Shown here one piece after another: positions 61,681 to 64,000 of a stretch of 64,000 nt of DNA. The DNA is from Anaerolineales bacterium (GTDB lineage: Bacteria > Chloroflexota > Anaerolineae > Anaerolineales > E44-bin32). Position 1 is the stretch's first letter; each line of letters starts with the position of its first letter. The notes beneath the pieces were generated by a model. That model ran no database searches. It was given only the letters and a program-made list of their open reading frames with translations, and was not told the origin of the DNA. The stretch is from the NCBI GenBank assembly GCA_037382465.1, contig JARRPX010000017.1, positions 22,907 to 86,906 of the forward strand, read 5' to 3'. Position numbers and translations under genes: made by a program.

Positions 61681-63234
61681 ATGAGCATTACCGAAACCAC
61701 CAAAAATTATAATCCCACACATCATCGCTTCTTCACCCAATCGAAAATTTTATACGGGGCCGTGTTGCTATTTCTCTTCGGGATCGGATTGGGTTTGCGC
61801 CTCGTCGACATCACGGATGCACCCCTCGATTTCCACCCATGGCGCCAGCTACGCGCCGCATCGATCACTCGCGGCATATACTACGCCGCGCTGCCAGACG
61901 CCGATCCCGAAACCCGGCAGGCGGCCATCTCGCTGGGAAGCCAGTTCGAAACGCTCGAGCCAAAGGTCTTCGAGACCATCGTCGCCTATACCTACAAACT
62001 GGTCGGCGGTGAGCATTTATGGATCGCCCGGCTGTACGCAATTCTGTTCTGGATCATCGGTGGATTGGCGCTCTTTCTCATTGCCCGCCGCGCAACATCG
62101 GAGGACGGCGCAATCGTAAGCCTGGCATTTTACATGTTCGCCCCTTTCGGCTTCAGCGGAAGCCGCGCCTTCCTGCCGGAGCCGTTGATGATCATGTTCA
62201 TCTTGCTTGCGGTTTACGCATTTCAACGCTGGGCCGACGAAAACACGTGGAAGTGGGCCCTACTTTCCGGAATTCTGGCCGGCATCGCAATCTACATCAA
62301 AGTCTTCGCCGTATACCCACTTGCCGTGGCGGCCGTCCTGGTCGTGCTCGTCAATTGGGGATTCAAACGAGCCATAAAAGATCCGAAAGTATGGGCGGCG
62401 GCCGGTATCATGTTCCTCATCCCCGCGCCGTATTACCTGTTTGGACTTTCCGGATCGTACTCCCCTGGAGAATATCTGAGCAGTTGGACGCTCGGGCACA
62501 TCCAACTTTTACTTCAACCGGGCTTTTACGTACGCTGGATGACGGTGCTCCACGACCTGGTCAATCTCACCGTGCTCTTGCCCAGTTTGATGGGCGTTTG
62601 CCTGCTCCCCCAAAAATCGAGAGCGCTGTCTCTCGGCATGTGGATCGGTTATCTCCTGCTGGGAATGTCCGTTCCTTCCCTGATACTCTCCCACACGTAC
62701 TACAGCCTCATCATAGTTCCGATCATCGCCTTTTCTCTGGCGCCGTTGGGAGATTTACTGCTGTCGAGGATCGCCGCCCTGTCCAGATCATGGCAAGTCT
62801 TCTTCCTTGGAGTCGCCATGCTCAGCGTGGCGTACCCCATCGTGCGTGAACGGAATTCTCTTGTAGCCCGGGATTACAGATTGGAAGTTCGAGGCTGGGT
62901 ACAACTCGCCGAAGAGCTGCCGCCCGGGAAGTTAATCGGCATCACCCACGATTACAACACCCGCCTGAATTACTACGGATGGCGTGCCGTTGCCCCCTGG
63001 CCCAACGCATCGGACATCGAAATGGACGTCCTCACCGGAGAGGTCCCGCTTCTCGACAATCCGGATTGGCTGCCGATCTTCGAGCAAAAAACAAATGGCT
63101 ATGATTATTTCATCGTTACCGTATTCAACGAATTGGAAGCGCAACCGGTGCTGCGTTCGATTCTCTATGATAACTACGAGATATATGCCGAAGATGGCCG
63201 CTATATCCTCTTCGATCTCAATTCTATGAAATAG
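61681..63234 (+). CDS. PMT/ArnT-like glycosyltransferase (GT-C)
   Basis: A 517-residue membrane protein with about eleven spans. After span 1 it carries DAPLDFHPWRQLRAASITRG, the Asp-containing loop of bacterial GT-C transferases. ARLYAILFWIIGGLALFLIA, SRAFLPEPLMIMFILLAVYA and LPGKL-like segments follow. The C-terminal soluble part has HDYNTRLNYYGWR. GAGGAAAC precedes the ATG. Together with the DUF6056 gene and the cut gene at the window end it may belong to a surface polysaccharide region. The sugar and acceptor are unknown. Confidence 0.82.
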   Translation: MSITETTKNYNPTHHRFFTQSKILYGAVLLFLFGIGLGLRLVDITDAPLDFHPWRQLRAASITRGIYYAALPDADPETRQAAISLGSQFETLEPKVFETIVAYTYKLVGGEHLWIARLYAILFWIIGGLALFLIARRATSEDGAIVSLAFYMFAPFGFSGSRAFLPEPLMIMFILLAVYAFQRWADENTWKWALLSGILAGIAIYIKVFAVYPLAVAAVLVVLVNWGFKRAIKDPKVWAAAGIMFLIPAPYYLFGLSGSYSPGEYLSSWTLGHIQLLLQPGFYVRWMTVLHDLVNLTVLLPSLMGVCLLPQKSRALSLGMWIGYLLLGMSVPSLILSHTYYSLIIVPIIAFSLAPLGDLLLSRIAALSRSWQVFFLGVAMLSVAYPIVRERNSLVARDYRLEVRGWVQLAEELPPGKLIGITHDYNTRLNYYGWRAVAPWPNASDIEMDVLTGEVPLLDNPDWLPIFEQKTNGYDYFIVTVFNELEAQPVLRSILYDNYEIYAEDGRYILFDLNSMK

Positions 63235-63893
63235 TGACTATACTTCTGCCTATTTCATGTCATCTGAACAATATTCGACTTCACCCAATACAACTCATTC
63301 GTGATAAGGGTAATTATTCCCCGGCGGAGTGCCTAGTTATTCAAGAGGGATTTTTTCCGCATCTTCAATAATGCCACCAGCTAAGACACAGCTAGGAACC
63401 ATACAAGACAGATTTATTCTGTTACTATTTCTGCTTGTTTTATGTGACTCGACTGTTCAACAAGATACCGGGAATGGAATTTCTAAATTTTCCGTGAAAT
63501 TTTACAAGAAAATTCTTAACAACTCGGATGCTCTTCCTAAATGGGTGTAAGCCCGGCATGTTTTACGACGCACACAAATACTAAACCGCAATTATTCTCG
63601 GCGTTAAAGCATCCTATCCAAGTTAGTAATTCGTTGATCGCGTCAATGCCATACAATCTGCGAACGTCGATCCGATCCGCATAAATACACCTGCCCTCTC
63701 ATAGATTTTTTACAATTCTTCCTTATCGGGAGGCAAGACGCATATCGCGTTCAGGCTAGGTTCACAGCGACGTGTGGAGCTTTCAATGCTTACCATATCG
63801 GCCGCGAATGGGATAAACAGAATTTCAGTCGCCAGCTAAAGCCTCTACACAACTGTGATACACTAGCATACTATTTACTAGGAGATCAACTCG
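63235..63893. other. AT-rich intergenic region before the last gene
   Basis: A 659-base stretch, more AT-rich than the rest. A 73-codon frame at 63329-63550 has one hydrophobic segment but no ribosome site or family features, and I do not call it. A frame without start codon is open from about 63635 to 63915. A -10-like TACACT occurs at 63859-63864 ahead of the last gene. Confidence 0.5.
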
Positions 63894-64000
63894 ATGGAGA
63901 AGCTAGTAAATTCTGAATCTGAATCCACAATTAAATCAGGTCTTTTATCTCAATTGGGTGGGCTACGTTATGTTGCAATTCTGGCTTTGTTCATCCTCGG
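63894..64000 (+). CDS. N-terminal part of a probable membrane protein, cut by window end
   Basis: An ATG with AGGAG ten bases upstream opens a frame to the window end. The 35 visible residues start with a hydrophilic segment (MEKLVNSESES) and enter a hydrophobic span (YVAILALFILG). This fits the N-terminus of another polytopic membrane protein like its two neighbours. Nothing more can be said. Confidence 0.55.
   Translation, partial: MEKLVNSESESTIKSGLLSQLGGLRYVAILALFIL

Noticed and set aside
63635..63915. Open frame without start codon near the window end, with possible coding look (AYHIGREWDKQNF)
   Set aside because: No start codon, no ribosome site and no recognisable family; it overlaps the start of a better supported gene and is likely chance in AT-richer DNA.
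1..64000. CRISPR arrays, tRNA or rRNA genes, insertion sequences, attachment sites or replication origin
   Set aside because: I looked through the intergenic stretches and saw no spaced direct repeats, cloverleaf-like segments, transposase genes or DnaA-box clusters. A tRNAscan or ISfinder run could still reveal something missed by eye.

Overview
The window is GC-rich bacterial DNA that most resembles Chloroflexota (Anaerolineae or a related class). This placement is an inference from gene content: a Wood-Ljungdahl methyl-branch cluster, a short MetE-like protein of the kind known from Dehalococcoides, an ECF sigma factor paired with a DUF5667 protein, DUF2723 and DUF6056 membrane proteins, a RodZ-like protein next to rimO, and no LPS genes. 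There is no 16S rRNA and I found no tRNA gene, so the placement cannot be settled from this window. Two genes look damaged (hypB) or unusually short (selA), which could be real or could reflect assembly of an uncultured genome.

Layout. 0-9 kb (+): a co-directional redox operon, hdrA - mvhD - metV - metF - hdrC/B fusion - degenerate hdrC-like - cooC. It matches the MetFV-HdrABC-MvhD methylenetetrahydrofolate reductase complex known from Moorella. The mvhD gene is interrupted by an in-frame TGA at the position of a conserved cysteine, followed by a hairpin that fits the bacterial SECIS pattern, so it is best read as a selenoprotein. 9-11 kb (-): a tungsten/molybdenum aldehyde:ferredoxin oxidoreductase, sharing a bidirectional terminator with the operon. 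11.6-15.3 kb (+): pstSCAB without phoU. 15.3-18.1 kb: yggS and a GT-C-like membrane protein. 18.1-24 kb (-): hypA-B-F-C-D-E for NiFe-hydrogenase maturation, with hypB broken by an internal deletion plus frameshift. 24.2-25.9 kb (-): a pentaheme cytochrome lipoprotein.

26-34.8 kb: msrB, an FAD oxidoreductase with a flippase-like membrane protein, a small SWIM zinc-finger gene behind a compact promoter / 17-codon reading frame / terminator arrangement, a HAD hydrolase, a DUF2723 membrane protein, small envelope proteins, and metK. 34.8-39.2 kb: a core-MetE-like methionine synthase beside metK, a secreted PKD protein, and an ECF sigma factor with its DUF5667 partner. Two divergent sites of matching ECF-promoter form lie between the PKD gene and the sigma gene. 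39.3-56 kb: mostly housekeeping and envelope functions on the minus strand (LysE, RimO, RodZ, L9, GNATs, slipin/NfeD, NadE, ABC exporter, LCP, ABC-F). 56-60 kb (+): a short membrane protein overlapping a core-only selA, an M24 peptidase and tsaD. 60-64 kb: AT-richer surface-glycan type membrane proteins, with a gene cut by the window end.

How it fits together: the redox operon, core-MetE/MetK, CooC, AOR and Hyp proteins point to an anaerobe using a reductive acetyl-CoA (or reversed acetogenic) pathway with hydrogen or aldehyde oxidation. SelA in the same window is independent support for selenocysteine decoding in mvhD.
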